A DNA stretch of 20,096 nucleotides from JANWHF01 sp036276235 (GTDB lineage Bacteria; Planctomycetota; Phycisphaerae; Tepidisphaerales; Tepidisphaeraceae). This document shows, in pieces, positions 12,143 to 20,041 of the stretch. The translations under genes and the position numbers were made by a program. The notes beneath the pieces are model-generated. The model ran no database searches. It was not told where the DNA came from and saw only the letters and a list, made by a program, of their open reading frames with translations. The stretch spans positions 1 through 20,096 of the forward strand of contig DATBDZ010000020.1 of the NCBI GenBank assembly GCA_036276235.1. Direction: 5' to 3'. Numbering within the stretch: the stretch's first letter is position 1; each line of letters starts with the position of its first letter.

Positions 12143-12376
12143 TCACTTCTCTGCCAGACGTTTGAACATTCCCCCGAGCCGCCGCTCGATTTTGTCCGCG
12201 GCTTTGCCGACGCGGCGAGTGATCTCCTGCTTGCTGAGCGGCTCCAGCAATATCTTTCGGCCATCGACGCTCAGCTTCAGGGGCGTCTTCTCGTCAATGT
12301 CCAGTAGATCGAGAATTGGCCGGTCGATAATCACCGCCAAAGAGTTGCCTTGGCGCGTGAGATGCTTAATCTTCAT
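12143..12376 (-). CDS. AbrB/MazE-like antitoxin-type DNA-binding protein
   Basis: The 77-residue protein begins M-K-I-K-H-L-T-R-Q-G-N-S-L-A-V-I-I-D-R-P, the swapped-hairpin SpoVT/AbrB fold of MazE-type antitoxins, followed by L-L-D-I-D-E-K-T-P-L-K-L and a helical, basic C-terminus. A strong ribosome site (AAGGAG, 5-6 nt before ATG 12374-12376) fixes the start. No MazF, PIN or other toxin gene follows within the 160 bp before the repeat region, so it may be an orphan or its partner may be lost. Direct repeats upstream (12404-12446) could be its operator. Confidence 0.85.
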   Translation of the reverse strand: MKIKHLTRQGNSLAVIIDRPILDLLDIDEKTPLKLSVDGRKILLEPLSKQEITRRVGKAADKIERRLGGMFKRLAEK

Positions 12377-12403
12377 TGGAACTCCTTTGTCGAACTCGGC
12401 GAG

Positions 12404-12446
12404 CGTACGAAACGGCATACGTACAACGTAAGAATATAATACGTAC
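12404..12446. promoter_or_regulatory. Candidate operator repeats of the AbrB-like gene
   Basis: The 8-bp motif atacgtac occurs at 12417-12424 and 12439-12446, 22 bp apart (about two helical turns), with a related palindrome cgtacg at 12404-12409. They lie 28-70 bp upstream of the AbrB-like start codon, with an AT-rich stretch (agaatataat) between the two copies. AbrB/MazE-type proteins commonly bind repeats in their own promoters. The assignment is inferred. Confidence 0.5.
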
Positions 12447-12449
12447 ATC

Positions 12450-12573
12450 GGCTCGAAGCAAGGCTCTTATCGAATCCGAGCTAGAGGCCATCACATTTGC
12501 CGTCGCCGACGGGTCTGTGGACAAACAAGCAGCGATGGTCTTTTTCAAGTCCCGCGTGGTGACGGAAGAGTAG
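12450..12573 (+). pseudogene. Short coding-like frame without a clear start
   Basis: The frame S-A-R-S-K-A-L-I-E-S-E-L-E-A-I-T-F-A-V-A, continuing to F-F-K-S-R-V-V-T-E-E and a TAG at 12571-12573, looks protein-like. It has no ATG or GTG with a ribosome site. Upstream it runs through the operator repeats, using only a TTG at 12376. It is probably the remnant 3' end of a small gene, or a short gene with an unusual start. No function can be given. Confidence 0.25.
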
Positions 12574-12632
12574 CCCGTGCGGGAAATCCACTGCTTTCAT
12601 GCTTCAACACGATCGCGGTACAATCGAAAGAC

Positions 12633-14804
12633 ATGATCCTCGCCGCCGCTTATTGGCCTACTCATGCGATGCCGCTGATGATTGCCATCCTTTGTTTGAT
12701 GGCGATTTCGTATCGGTATTACAGCGCGTTTCTGGCGGCGAAGGTCGCGGTGCTGGATGACTCACGGGCGACGCCGGCGATGCGGATGGGGGATCGGCAG
12801 AATTATGATCCCACCAGCAAGTGGGTGCTCTTCGGTCATCATTTCGCGGCGATCAGCGGCGCGGGGCCGCTCATCGGGCCGGTGCTGGCGGCGCAGTTTG
12901 GGTATCTGCCGGGCCTGCTCTGGATCGTCATCGGCGTCTGCCTCGGCGGCGCCGTGCAGGATTTTCTGGTCCTGGCGGCGAGCATTCGTAGAAATGGAAA
13001 ATCGCTTGCGGAAATAGCACGCGAGGATATCGGCCGCGTCGCGGGAACCGCCGCCGCTACCGCGATTCTTTTCATCATCATCATCGCGCTGGCGGGATTG
13101 GGAAAAGTCGTCGTCAAGGCGCTCGGCGGCGAGCAGGTGAAATATCCCGCCGGCAGCAAGCTTGTTTTGGCCGAAGGAACTTCCGCACGTGCTGGCGGCC
13201 GCGAGCGCGGCGATTACCAGATCCCCGCCGGGGCAAAGCTCATCTGGCCGGGTGGAGAGATGGAACTGAGCAGCCCCTTCACGCTGCACAGCGTCGATCC
13301 GCTGGGGCCAGTCACTTCCGGCTCCACGATCACTTTGCCGTCGACTGCTTATCGCGTCGTGCCTGGATCATCCTGGGGCACATTCACAATTGCCTGCACG
13401 ATTCCAATCGCGCTGTTCATCGGGTTTTACATGTATCGCCTGCGGCCGGGGCGTGTGCTCGAAGCCTCCATCATCGGGGGACTTCTGACGCTGGGCGCGA
13501 CGGTCCTGGGCGGCTGGGTCGCGCATCAAAAATTCGGGGATATCTTCAATCTCAGCGCCAGCGCCATCACCTGGCTGATGGCGCTCTACGGCTTTATCGC
13601 GGCGGTGCTGCCGGTCTGGGTGCTGCTCTGCCCGCGCGACTATCTGAGCAGCTTTCTTAAGATCGGCACGATTGCGCTGCTCGTCGGCGGCACCATCCTG
13701 GCCAATCCAAAGCTCGAAGCGCCAGCCATCAATCACGTTTTCATTCACGGTGGGCCGACAGTGCCGGGAAACATCTTCCCCTTCCTCTTCATCACGATCA
13801 TGTGCGGCGCGATCAGCGGGTTTCATGCGCTGGTCAGCAGCGGCACGACTCCGAAGATGATCAAGCGCGAATCGGACGCGCGGACGATCGGCTACGGCGC
13901 CATGCTGATCGAAGGCCTCGTCGGTGTCGTCGCAATGATCGCGGCCGCCACGCTCCCTTCGCCCGACTATTACGCGATGAATACCGATCTGGACAAAGTC
14001 CCCGCGTTTCACGCGAAGATCCTGGAAGTGGGCGGCGGCGGCGGGATCGAGCACATCGCGATGTACGAGCAAAACACACAGGAATCGCTCCGCGGCCGCA
14101 CCGGCGGCGCGGTGACGCTCGCTGTCGGAATGGCCCATATTTTCGACCAGGCCGCGGCGCGCCTATGGCGCGGCGGCGAGGGTGCGCTGCGCTCGATGTG
14201 GCCCTATTGGTATCACTTCGCGATCATGTTCGAGGCGTTGTTCATTCTCACCACGATCGACGCCGGCACGCGCATCGGCCGGTTTCTATTGCAGGAAATT
14301 GCCGGCCGCGTCATTCATCCGAAACTCGGCCAAACGAGTTGGTGGCCCTCCGCCTGGCTCAGCACGGCGCTGATCGTGCTCGGCTGGGTTTACTTCATCA
14401 GCTCCTCGAGCATGGCCGCCATCTGGCCGATGTTCGGCGTCGCCAATCAAATGCTCGCCGTGATTGCGCTGGCGGTTGTCACCGCATACCTCGCTAATGA
14501 AGGCCGCGTGCGATATGTGTGGACGACGGTCTTCCCGATGCTGGTGGTCGCGACGACGACCACGACCGCCGCCTCGCAGATGCTGGCCCGCCAGCTCACA
14601 ACGATCGCCACGCAGTTTCATAATCCTGCTGGGGCAAGCCGCACGATGGCGATCATCAACGCCGCCGTGCAGGGCGCGCTGATCTCGGTAATGCTGATCT
14701 GCGGCTGGCTGATCGCCATCGGCGCGGCCATCAAGGTGTGGGAAGCATGGCATCGCCCATCGCCGGCGGCGAGGCGCGGGTTTGCTACGGTGGGAAGGGA
14801 ATAG
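12633..14804 (+). CDS. cstA: Carbon starvation protein CstA-family transporter
   Basis: CstA proteins are inner-membrane carriers for peptides or pyruvate used when carbon is scarce. The 723-residue product has the usual family length and its hallmarks: an N-terminal membrane helix, R-Y-Y-S-A-F, F-G-H-H-F-A-A-I-S-G-A-G-P-L-I-G-P, then V-Q-D-F-L-V-L-A-A-S-I-R-R-N-G. Many hydrophobic segments follow, with F-H-A-L-V-S-S-G-T-T-P-K in the second half. Residues about 165-245 form an extended hydrophilic loop with repeated A-G-(S/A)-K-L motifs. GAAAG lies before the ATG at 12633. The gene appears monocistronic, followed by inverted repeats rather than a clear terminator. Confidence 0.95.
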   Translation: MILAAAYWPTHAMPLMIAILCLMAISYRYYSAFLAAKVAVLDDSRATPAMRMGDRQNYDPTSKWVLFGHHFAAISGAGPLIGPVLAAQFGYLPGLLWIVIGVCLGGAVQDFLVLAASIRRNGKSLAEIAREDIGRVAGTAAATAILFIIIIALAGLGKVVVKALGGEQVKYPAGSKLVLAEGTSARAGGRERGDYQIPAGAKLIWPGGEMELSSPFTLHSVDPLGPVTSGSTITLPSTAYRVVPGSSWGTFTIACTIPIALFIGFYMYRLRPGRVLEASIIGGLLTLGATVLGGWVAHQKFGDIFNLSASAITWLMALYGFIAAVLPVWVLLCPRDYLSSFLKIGTIALLVGGTILANPKLEAPAINHVFIHGGPTVPGNIFPFLFITIMCGAISGFHALVSSGTTPKMIKRESDARTIGYGAMLIEGLVGVVAMIAAATLPSPDYYAMNTDLDKVPAFHAKILEVGGGGGIEHIAMYEQNTQESLRGRTGGAVTLAVGMAHIFDQAAARLWRGGEGALRSMWPYWYHFAIMFEALFILTTIDAGTRIGRFLLQEIAGRVIHPKLGQTSWWPSAWLSTALIVLGWVYFISSSSMAAIWPMFGVANQMLAVIALAVVTAYLANEGRVRYVWTTVFPMLVVATTTTTAASQMLARQLTTIATQFHNPAGASRTMAIINAAVQGALISVMLICGWLIAIGAAIKVWEAWHRPSPAARRGFATVGRE

Positions 14805-14820
14805 GCCGCAAGCTCAGAAC

Positions 14821-14969
14821 CCTCTCCCCTGACTTCGACGAGCTCAGTCGAGTCGTACTCAGGTGAGAGGGCAGGGTGAGGGGACGGCGAGTCGCGACAT
14901 GGCGCGGTTCGCAAAGAGACGCATCAGTCCCCTCACCCCAACCCTCTCCCCTGAGTACAAGGGAGAGGG
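14821..14969. repeat. Nested inverted-repeat element after cstA
   Basis: Arms 14856-14885 and 14927-14957 are imperfect reverse complements of about 30 bp. Each also lies in a local hairpin: cctctcccctga (14821-14832) with tcaggtgagagg (14859-14870, one mismatch), and ccctctccc (14942-14950) with gggagaggg (14961-14969). No gene is present. The layout is that of a REP/MITE-type dispersed element. Confidence 0.75.
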
Positions 14970-15032
14970 AGAATGCCCGTCCAATTCCTCGCGCTCCACG
15001 CTTAACGGACGAATCCGAATATTGCGACGGCG

Positions 15033-15177
15033 CAGCGCACTGAGAATCCGTGGCCTCGCCAAGGCTCGTACACGGCGTGGTGAACGGTTCTCGTAGCACG
15101 AGCAATTCTCGAAAGACTTAAACTGTCCGCCACGCCGGGAACGAGCGACAGCGAGGGCCCGGATCCTCAGTGCGCTG
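15033..15177. repeat. 53-bp imperfect inverted repeat near the aminotransferase 3' end
   Basis: Arms 15033-15085 and 15125-15177 align as reverse complements over about 53 bp with scattered mismatches, sharing cagcgcactgag at the outer ends and ggcgtgg inside. The right arm ends 4 bp before the aminotransferase stop codon. With the 14821-14969 element it fills the whole cstA/aminotransferase gap, in which no gene is seen. Confidence 0.75.
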
Positions 15178-15180
15178 TCC

Positions 15181-16284
15181 CTACCCCTTCAGTGCCGCTC
15201 GCAATTCCTTCGCCACCGTCTCGATATGCATCTCTTCCAGCTCCGGATAAACCGGCAGCGCCAGCACCTCGCGGCAGGCGAGCTCCGTTTCCGGCAACGA
15301 TCCCGCCGGCACATTCAGATACGCGAAGCATTCCTGGCTATGCAGCGGGATGGGGTAGTAGATCGCGCTGCCGATCCCTTTGTCGGTGAGATGTTGCTTG
15401 ATGCGATCGCGGTTGGGGACGCGGACGACGTATTGGTTGTAAATACTCCAATTGCCTTCATCGATGCGCGGCGTCACCGCGCCGCTGCCGGCCAGGAGCT
15501 TCTCGTACATCGCCGCGTGGCGTCGGCGGGCGTCGTGCCAGCCGGGCAGGTACTTGAGCTTCACCTCCAGCACCGCCGCCTGGATCGCGGCCAGGCGGAA
15601 CATCCCGCCGATCATTTTGTGGTGGTAGGCATGGCCGGAGCCGTGCACGCGCAGCAGGCGGCACTTCTCGGCAAACGCATCATCGCTCGTACAGATCGCG
15701 CCGGCGTCACCGAACGCGCCAAGGTTTTTCGTCGGATAAAAGCTCAGGCACCCCGCGAAGCTCAGCGAGCAGGCTGGCTTGCCCTGCCGCGTCGCGCCGA
15801 TCGCCTGGGCGGCGTCTTCGATAACCTTCAGCCCGTGCTTCGCCGCGATCTGGTTGATCTCTTCCATCTTCGCGCATTGGCCGAACAGATGCACCGGCAG
15901 AATCGCCCTCGTGCGCGGCGTTATCTTCGCCTCGATCTGTGCCGGATCGATGTTGAACGAATGCCGCTCGATATCGACAAAGACCGGCGTCGCCCCCAGC
16001 CGCGCGATCGAGCCGGCGGTGGCGAAGAACGTAAACGAAGGGCAGATCACCTCATCGCCCGGCCCGATGCCCAACGCCATCAGCGCGCAGAGGAGCGCAT
16101 CGGTCCCGCTGCTCACGCCGATCGCATGCTTCGTCTGGCAATACTCCGCCAGCTTCTTTTCAAACCGCTCGACATAGGGCCCCAGGATCAGAGCCTGCGA
16201 ATCGCACACTTCATCGATCACCCGCCGAATCTCATTACGAATCGGCAGATACTGCGCCGTCAAATCAAGCAACTTCACATTCAT
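15181..16284 (-). CDS. DegT/DnrJ/EryC1/StrS-family sugar aminotransferase
   Basis: PLP-dependent enzymes of this family transfer an amino group to a keto sugar nucleotide, in the making of amino sugars for surface polysaccharides. Numbered from ATG 16284 (367 residues, the family norm), the start M-N-V-K-L-L-D-L-T-A-Q-Y fits. Further hallmarks are G-V-S-S-G-T-D-A-L near 56-64, Asp157 in E-D-A-A-Q-A-I-G-A, and the PLP lysine at 186 in S-F-Y-P-T-K-N-L-G-A-F-G-D-A-G. The C-terminal H-S-Q-E-C-F segment is also typical. The frame is open to 16383, and ATG 16296 is another option. No start has a clear ribosome site. The exact sugar cannot be named. The N-terminus resembles WbpE-like enzymes. Confidence 0.92.
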   Translation of the reverse strand: MNVKLLDLTAQYLPIRNEIRRVIDEVCDSQALILGPYVERFEKKLAEYCQTKHAIGVSSGTDALLCALMALGIGPGDEVICPSFTFFATAGSIARLGATPVFVDIERHSFNIDPAQIEAKITPRTRAILPVHLFGQCAKMEEINQIAAKHGLKVIEDAAQAIGATRQGKPACSLSFAGCLSFYPTKNLGAFGDAGAICTSDDAFAEKCRLLRVHGSGHAYHHKMIGGMFRLAAIQAAVLEVKLKYLPGWHDARRRHAAMYEKLLAGSGAVTPRIDEGNWSIYNQYVVRVPNRDRIKQHLTDKGIGSAIYYPIPLHSQECFAYLNVPAGSLPETELACREVLALPVYPELEEMHIETVAKELRAALKG

Positions 16285-16454
16285 AAGGCGAGACATGTTA
16301 AGACGATCGCAGGCAAACTCAACCTCCATCCGCGGATCACCCGCCTCTACCCAACGCATCATCTTTCCCGCACAATCCGGCATGTCAACGCCGCGACGTC
16401 ATCGGTCCGCGCGCTTTCGGGCGACGCCTTTCGGCTCTCCGCTGTCCGCTTCGA

Positions 16455-18569
16455 TCATAACTTGATCTGCTCCCGCAGCTTTTGTTTTATCTCCAGTTCT
16501 CTCTGCTCCTTCTGCAATTGAAGCCGCTTTTGCTCCACAGCTTCCCGCCTCGCGGCAGAACGGTTTTCACGGTAGATTTCCGTGGCTCTTGGAAGCCACG
16601 TCTTGAAGTAGTCGACAATATGTTGAATCTCGGTGTCGTTGGCGGAGATTGTGGCCCGGTCCCCGGCGAATCTGAATGCCTCGGGCCCCTTGCCCCAAAC
16701 CGACGTGTAGTTGCCTATGTTGCGCAGCGCGTGGATCCACCCATCATTCACGAAACGACTTAGCACCAGCGTGAGCTGCCCATTCGCCCAATCGAAATCA
16801 ATGATACGGATAGGTTGCAGAGCCAGAGGATCGTCTTCCTCGCCAACGGGAATCACCGTGTTCTGAATCTCAGACAATCGCTGGCGCGCGACAAAATCTT
16901 GCTTTCGCGCAACGAACAAGTTCTTGACCGCGTCGATGGATTCAGGGCGCTCCGAGGGCTCTTGGCGAATCATGCGCTCGACGATTTCATCAACCCATCC
17001 GAGCGTAGGAAGTTGCGCCTGAACAGTCCGATACCCTGCGCCATGTGGCACGACGCCGGTGAAGAACTCATTGAGCATGAGGCCCAACGCGTAAATGTCG
17101 GCACAGATGCCCACAGTTTGGCCCCGTTGCCGCTGTTCTGGAGCGGCATACTGGAAATTGGCGAGTCGATCGTTGTCCTTCGTCTCGACAGCTGTATAAA
17201 GATCCTCGTCTGTGAAGTGGGCGATCCCGAAATCGGCAATGACTAGTGCGTCTCTGGTCGCGTCATAAAGCACGTTCTCTGGCTTCAAATCGCGATGTAC
17301 GACCTTTTGAAGATGAGCGGCTTCAACCCCACTCATCAGTTGATCGAAGTATCGGAGTTTTCGCTGAGGATCGGTAAGGTCGCGGAACAGCCCGCGCATC
17401 GTCTTCGCCATGAACGGCATGACGTAGAATGGAGTCCCGTCATGGCTGCCACGGTCGACAACCCTGATAATGTTTGGGTGCCGGCACGACTCGCAGAAGA
17501 GTATTTCGTTCTTAAATCGCTTGCGCTTTGTGGAGTTAGCGCGGCCGATATCAAGCATCTTTATGGCGACCGTGTCGCCTGACTGATCGACCGCCTCCCA
17601 TACCTTTCCGGCACCACCTTCGCCGATTACCTTAACGAGGCGGTACTGACCGAACGTGGTTTCAAGCGTTTGATCTTTTTTCATGTGTCCCGCCTCTCGT
17701 CTCGCGATGGTTTCGGGCGTTTTGTGTTCGTTGGTCGCAATTCGAATCGTGGTCTTCGTGATTGCGTCACGCAAGATCGCCTCTGCTTGATCGATTAGTT
17801 CGGGCATGGTTTCGGCGCGCACATGATTTCCCACCGAGATTTCGCCAATAATCGACAGATCAAAACCAAGGTCCAGAGCCACCAGCCCCATTCGCTCATG
17901 CGCGGCGGCTAAATGACCGCAGACCTGTTTTATCTCACTCCGCGCACGCCGGACGCGCACTTCGTCGCCCGGATTGTCATAATGCCATTCTTCCCCACCA
18001 CCAGACATCGGCGCATGAGTGTCACGCTCGGCCAACCGTAAAGCACTGAGTTGGGACAGGCAGTAGTTAGCGTCATCACTGAACGACTCGTACCGGCTCG
18101 TGAGCAGCGCGGGAGCCACTTTCGAAAGCGCGAGGAGCTCGTCTATCACCATTCCGAGCAACTCGTCATCGAGCGGGTCGTGCTCTCGGCCATGGGGAGT
18201 GGTTTCGCGCTTGATCCACTCTTGAATCGCGGTCCCCGTCCCCGGCCCCGTAAAATGCAGAATGTGCTCACAGTACTCGATTGCTTCGTCACTTAGGGCG
18301 GAAGTGGTCTCCATCCAAGCGTTCGCGATCTGCTGTGCGCGCTCCTTCTCCTCGGCTGTCGACTTGCTCTCAAGGTGCGCAGCCTGTGGTAGCGACCGAT
18401 TCCCCCGCAGTTTATTCACCAGAAAGGAGGCTCGCGTACACGATTCAACCAATCCAACTCCGCGCACCGCGTAGGATTGCAAAGCCGCTGCGCGCTCGGC
18501 AGCCTCCGCCGGTGATGCGTGCGCGGCCTGAGTTCGCTTCGGACTGGATTTAGATGCGGTCTCTGCCAT
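16455..18569 (-). CDS. Serine/threonine protein kinase with large N-terminal region
   Basis: Numbered from ATG 18567-18569 (704 residues), the kinase domain covers about 309-560. It has the glycine loop G-E-G-G-A-G-K-V at 316-323, Lys337 in V-A-I-K, H-R-D-L-K-P-E-N at 425-432, D-F-G at 446-448 and A-P-E at 476-478. All catalytic residues are present. The 300 residues before it are mostly helical and not recognised. After the kinase comes a mixed domain with W-(x)n-G-K-G-P-E-A-F-R-F-A-G-D and then a charged coiled coil (E-Q-K-R-L-Q-L-Q-K-E-Q-R-E-L). No membrane helix is seen, so it is probably cytoplasmic. A TTG at 18644 would lengthen it. ATG 17684, with AGGCGGG upstream, could give a shorter kinase-only form. 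Confidence 0.9.
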   Translation of the reverse strand: MAETASKSSPKRTQAAHASPAEAAERAAALQSYAVRGVGLVESCTRASFLVNKLRGNRSLPQAAHLESKSTAEEKERAQQIANAWMETTSALSDEAIEYCEHILHFTGPGTGTAIQEWIKRETTPHGREHDPLDDELLGMVIDELLALSKVAPALLTSRYESFSDDANYCLSQLSALRLAERDTHAPMSGGGEEWHYDNPGDEVRVRRARSEIKQVCGHLAAAHERMGLVALDLGFDLSIIGEISVGNHVRAETMPELIDQAEAILRDAITKTTIRIATNEHKTPETIARREAGHMKKDQTLETTFGQYRLVKVIGEGGAGKVWEAVDQSGDTVAIKMLDIGRANSTKRKRFKNEILFCESCRHPNIIRVVDRGSHDGTPFYVMPFMAKTMRGLFRDLTDPQRKLRYFDQLMSGVEAAHLQKVVHRDLKPENVLYDATRDALVIADFGIAHFTDEDLYTAVETKDNDRLANFQYAAPEQRQRGQTVGICADIYALGLMLNEFFTGVVPHGAGYRTVQAQLPTLGWVDEIVERMIRQEPSERPESIDAVKNLFVARKQDFVARQRLSEIQNTVIPVGEEDDPLALQPIRIIDFDWANGQLTLVLSRFVNDGWIHALRNIGNYTSVWGKGPEAFRFAGDRATISANDTEIQHIVDYFKTWLPRATEIYRENRSAARREAVEQKRLQLQKEQRELEIKQKLREQIKL

Positions 18570-18674
18570 TCGGGAAACGATAGGGGTGAAACCACAATTC
18601 GGCAACGACCAGATTAAGGGGTACGTGGGCAGAGAGCCGAACAACGTAGATCTATTCTGTGGCTCCGACCATCA

Positions 18675-18883
18675 TATGATTTCTCCGACGTGCCGGCAGA
18701 GGCGCGGTTACTGATCTGGCAATTGGCGATCATGGCGGCGGCGGCGAAAGACCCGCGGGTCAAGAAGCGAGCCCTCACCAATCTCAACATCCCCTGGCCA
18801 CCCGGCGGACAGAGGTCGATTCCAAAGTCCTGGCCAACCTCCTACGGCTCAATCAGGAGCGCAGCGCTGGGGAAACGCGCTGA
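18675..18883 (+). pseudogene. Frameshifted coding remnant
   Basis: One frame reads Y-D-F-S-D-V-P-A-E-A-R-L-L-I-W-Q-L-A-I to about N-L-N-I-P-W-P-P-G (18675-18806). The adjacent frame then continues R-T-E-V-D-S-K-V-L-A-N-L-L-R-L-N-Q-E-R-S and stops at TGA 18881-18883. Both halves look like real protein, while the alternative continuation of each does not. A single frameshift near 18805 would join them. The tail pattern V-L-x-x-L-L-x-L-N-x-E-R recalls the C-termini of some DNA methyltransferases, but this is a weak resemblance. There is no clear start codon, so it is probably a decayed 3' gene fragment. Confidence 0.35.
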
Positions 18884-19071
18884 CAGACAGGAAGTCATAG
18901 CGATTTACGCGCGGGGCTCGAAAATTCTTTTGCCATAATCCCCGTAGCGGGCGGTAGTTGGGCGCGACGAAAGATTTTCGGATTTTTATAACTTTTTGGT
19001 CCGATTCCCGACTACGACACGACCGCAAGTGTTCATTTGACAAACACTTACGGCCGACAAAATCGCCGAAG

Positions 19072-19151
19072 GGGGTCATAATTTGTAACTCCTGGGGCGA
19101 CGGGCAATTACAAAACAAAATGATAACTTTTTGCCCTATAGTAGAGAAGGG
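19072..19151 (+). repeat. 80-bp direct repeat, copy 1
   Basis: It aligns without gaps to 19259-19338. It begins ggggtcat, has t-t-t-g-t-a-a-c-t-c near the left, t-t-a-c-a-a in the middle, and ends in tttttgccctatagtagag followed by aaggg. The 3' end contains a TATAGT that could be a -10 element. Confidence 0.7.
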
Positions 19152-19258
19152 TGTTTTGGGCAGTTGTGAAAAAAAATTTGCAATCCGAAGATTTTTCTTC
19201 GCCGAGCTGCGGCGCGCGGGTCGTAAGTCGTTGATTGGCACTGGTTTATATTGGAAAT

Positions 19259-19338
19259 GGGGTCATATTTTGCAACTCATGCTGCGGCAGCAGGTTACAA
19301 CCGAAAAAGGAAATATTTTGCTATATAGTGGGAGAGGG
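19259..19338 (+). repeat. 80-bp direct repeat, copy 2
   Basis: It is the same length as copy 1 and starts 187 bp downstream of it. Conserved blocks are ggggtcat, t-t-t-t-g-c-a-a-c-t-c, g-t-t-a-c-a-a and the terminal ttttgctatatagtgggag. The most conserved parts are the two ends, and the middle is diverged. Confidence 0.7.
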
Positions 19339-19456
19339 AGGTTTCGGGTTTCGAGTTTCAAGGTAGAGAACACAGGCTCTTCAACGCAAAACCCGGAACG
19401 CGAAACCTTAAACTATACATATAATGTATGGGTTCTGTCAGAAGAGCAAGGGGTTG

Positions 19457-19533
19457 GCCGCTGAGGGCGCAAAGAGCGCAGAGACGTTTCGGGAGTTCGG
19501 GCGCGTCTCTGCGCTCTTGGCGATCTCTGCGGC
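19457..19533. repeat. 30-bp imperfect inverted repeat
   Basis: Arms 19457-19486 and 19504-19533 are reverse complements with about four mismatches and share agagcgcagagacg. The 17-nt loop is ttcgggagttcgggcg-like. It is a non-coding stem-loop of the dispersed type seen elsewhere in the window. Confidence 0.75.
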
Positions 19534-19539
19534 TGATTC

Positions 19540-19703
19540 CGAACAATGTGTTGCGCCAAATGTTGAAGAATGTTGCGCTGCCGTTCAAGGGTTTGGCGGA
19601 AGGCGCGCGACTCGAAGCCGCCGCGTGGCAGTCGCGCCAGGAGTCGCGCCCAGTCGCGCGGCACCGCGCTGGCGACCACCATCCTCGCCTGCTCGGTGCT
19701 CAT
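19540..19703 (-). pseudogene. Possible truncated minus-strand gene fragment
   Basis: From ATG 19701-19703 (preceded by AGGG) the frame reads M-S-T-E-Q-A-R-M-V-V-A-S-A-V-P-R-D-W-A-R-L-L, then a helical R-Q-T-L-E-R-Q-R-N-I-L-Q-H-L-A-Q-H-I-V. It then runs into the inverted repeat at 19457-19533, where the sequence turns into Arg/Pro-rich low complexity. The first 50 residues look protein-like. The rest looks repeat-derived, as if the element had cut the gene. The family is not recognised. Confidence 0.25.
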
Positions 19704-19740
19704 CCGTGCCCTATCGGTGGTTGAAGACGTGTTGGAATCC

Positions 19741-19966
19741 TCAATGAAACATGCAACAGGAGTACGTGAAACCAAATGATTTAAAATTTGATTCACGTTG
19801 TTTCGTCGGCGGACAAGGCGGCCCGACACTGTCCTCGAAACTTGAAATCCGAAACTGCTCCCGACCTCTGCGCATTCGCGCTTCCGCGTGCGACTTCAAT
19901 CGTTTGAATGCAACACGAAGGCGTTGCAATGCAACGAAATGATGAGAAAAATGATGCAAAACGTTG
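19741..19966. other. Gene-free stretch
   Basis: No gene is supported. A 15-nt palindrome, cgttgcaatgcaacg, lies at 19922-19936, and aatgcaac-type motifs recur at 19908-19950. The composition is mixed and no promoter stands out. Confidence 0.4.
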
Positions 19967-20041
19967 AGGACTTTATGCGGAGTGCGTGGCGATCAACTGC
20001 GGTGACTTGGGGCGGCGTGGACGCACTCCGCATAAAGTCCT
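19967..20041. repeat. Perfect 21-bp inverted repeat
   Basis: Arms 19967-19987 and 20021-20041 (aggactttatgcggagtgcg plus t) are exact reverse complements over 21 bp, separated by a 33-nt loop. No T-run follows. Like the element at 11-92 it is a long, perfect, non-coding stem-loop. Confidence 0.85.

Larger units (their letters stand above)
18884..19440. other. Gene-free region with hairpins and AT-rich patches
   Basis: No gene is supported. It holds an 11-bp inverted repeat at 19023-19033 and 19043-19053 (ccgcaagtgtt/aacacttacgg, one mismatch), a small hairpin cgaaga-tttt-tcttcg at 19186-19201, the two 80-bp direct repeats described separately, and at 19341-19406 a loose inverted pair built from ggtttcgggttt and its complement. 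Base composition is clearly more AT-rich than in the neighbouring genes. Confidence 0.5.

Noticed and set aside
12595..12624. Possible cstA promoter TTTCAT - 18 bp - TACAAT
   Set aside because: The -35 match is poor and the -10 would leave almost no leader before the ATG at 12633.
13368..14138. 256-residue minus-strand frame inside cstA
   Set aside because: It is the His/Arg/Asp-rich antisense shadow of a GC-rich membrane-protein gene with convincing sense motifs.
15226..16521. 431-residue plus-strand frame opposite the aminotransferase
   Set aside because: It is Arg-rich with no recognisable motif, while the minus strand codes a complete DegT-family enzyme with PLP lysine.
18849..19241. 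130-residue minus-strand frame over the first 80-bp repeat
   Set aside because: It spans repeats and hairpins, has no ribosome site and mixed composition. It is probably chance.
19023..19338. Possible CRISPR array because of repeats near the window end
   Set aside because: There are only two long diverged copies with a 107-bp gap and no short regular repeat-spacer pattern.
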